Assembly: GCA_044375275.1 (NCBI GenBank)
Contig: JBILMZ010000082.1
Location: 1-13,324 of the forward strand
Length of the DNA: 13,324 bases
Reading direction: 5' to 3'
From: SZUA-430 sp044375275
GTDB taxonomy: Bacteria; Pseudomonadota; Alphaproteobacteria; Micropepsales; Micropepsaceae
Positions within the stretch are counted from its first letter, which is position 1, and every line of letters starts with the position of its first letter. Below the pieces are notes generated by a model. The model was not told the origin of the DNA. It was given only the letters and a program-made list of their open reading frames with translations, and ran no database searches. Made by a program: the position numbers and the translations under genes. This document shows, piece by piece, positions 12,806-13,324 of this stretch.

Positions 12806-13324
12806 TCAGAATACCTTCTGGCCATTCGCCGAGATCGAGCCGTCCTTGCCGAACACGATGTCGATGATGTAGGCGCGGTCGCTCGCCGATGACGTCGGAT
12901 CGGGCTTGCCCATCGCGCGGATGCCCGACGTGATGCCCATGATCTGCTGGGCCATCTCGTCGTTCTTGCCGCGCTTCTGCATCGCCGCGGCCAGCGCATC
13001 AATGCCGGTGAAGCGCAGTGTGACCTTGCCTTCCGGCATCAGGCTCTGCGCCGGCAGGTACGACATGGCACCCTTGCCGGTCAGCTTCGCGGTCGGCGTG
13101 ACCATCGAGATCTGGTTCAGCGCAATCGCGAGCTTCGCGGCCGACATGACCTGCATCGCCTTTGCCGATACTTCCTCGCTGACGCCTTCCAGCGCAGACA
13201 CGCCGGCCGATGTCGGATCCGATGCGCCCGTCGCCGTGTCCCCGGCCATCTTGGCGGCTTCCGCCTGCAGGGCGGGAAGGGCGTCGACATAGATGTCCCA
13301 CAACTGCTTGCCGGGAACGCCCGT
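12806..13324 (-). CDS. Unrecognised protein, C-terminal 172 residues; 5' end outside window
   Basis: The frame is open to the window edge, so the start is missing; an internal TTG at 13303 is not a credible start because coding continues upstream as T-G-V-P-G-K-Q. The visible part is alanine- and methionine-rich, has no membrane segment, and shows a strand-rich stretch (TAKLTGKGAMSYLPAQSLMP, then GKVTLRFTGIDALAAAMQKR) ending in IDIVFGKDGSISANGQKVF. This repeating pattern of polar strands plus a C-terminal N-G-Q/K recalls large periplasmic proteins of the DUF945 (YdgA), DUF2125 or AsmA type, but none of these is secure. A strong terminator follows 27 bases after its stop. Confidence 0.6.
   Translation of the reverse strand, partial: TGVPGKQLWDIYVDALPALQAEAAKMAGDTATGASDPTSAGVSALEGVSEEVSAKAMQVMSAAKLAIALNQISMVTPTAKLTGKGAMSYLPAQSLMPEGKVTLRFTGIDALAAAMQKRGKNDEMAQQIMGITSGIRAMGKPDPTSSASDRAYIIDIVFGKDGSISANGQKVF

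Noticed and set aside
1..13324. CRISPR array, tRNA or rRNA genes, insertion sequence
   Set aside because: I found no regularly spaced identical repeats, no cloverleaf-like segment, no rRNA-like conserved stretch and no transposase frame in the window.

Overview
The window is GC-rich, with codon third positions mostly G or C, and is densely packed on both strands. The gene set suggests an alphaproteobacterium, possibly near Caulobacterales or Micropepsales: a five-step hut pathway with HutF and HutG, a Caulobacter XylB-like SDR, a spinster-type MFS carrier and a DUF3137 protein. This placement comes from protein resemblance alone. There is no rRNA or marker gene here.

Region 1 (1-3064) is a forward histidine-utilisation operon: the 3' end of hutU (urocanase), then hutH (histidine ammonia-lyase) and hutG (N-formylglutamate amidohydrolase), with hutH and hutG overlapping by 4 bases. 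Region 2 (3065-5950) looks accessory. It holds a reverse-strand DUF433/DUF5615 toxin-antitoxin pair, a probable relic of a class III cyclase gene, and four forward genes: a one-helix hypothetical protein, a 50-residue glycine-rich membrane protein, a two-domain VOC protein and a small DUF1648-like membrane protein. Region 3 (5952-9396) returns to histidine: hutF on the reverse strand, a divergent higBA toxin-antitoxin operon with a clear promoter and operator, then hutI. Region 4 (9397-13324) holds an SDR dehydrogenase and a convergent MFS transporter whose stop codons abut, then a DUF3137 protein, a bidirectional terminator, and the 3' part of an unrecognised reverse-strand gene that runs off the edge.

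Together HutH, HutU, HutI, HutF and HutG convert histidine to glutamate, two ammonia and formate: histidine, urocanate, imidazolonepropionate, formiminoglutamate, formylglutamate, glutamate. All five enzymes lie within 9.4 kb, but they are split into three transcription units by two toxin-antitoxin modules. No hut regulator and no histidine or urocanate transporter is visible here.

The most unusual structure not explained by genes is a dispersed palindromic repeat. It occurs at 641-712, 3039-3064 and 7373-7435, each time in a gap beside a hut gene. One copy overlaps the hutH ribosome-binding site, and another preserves its hairpin through compensatory base changes. I did not find a convincing wholly new system. 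The items most worth following up are the repeats, a possibly leaderless hutI transcript, the higBA operator and the cyclase relic.
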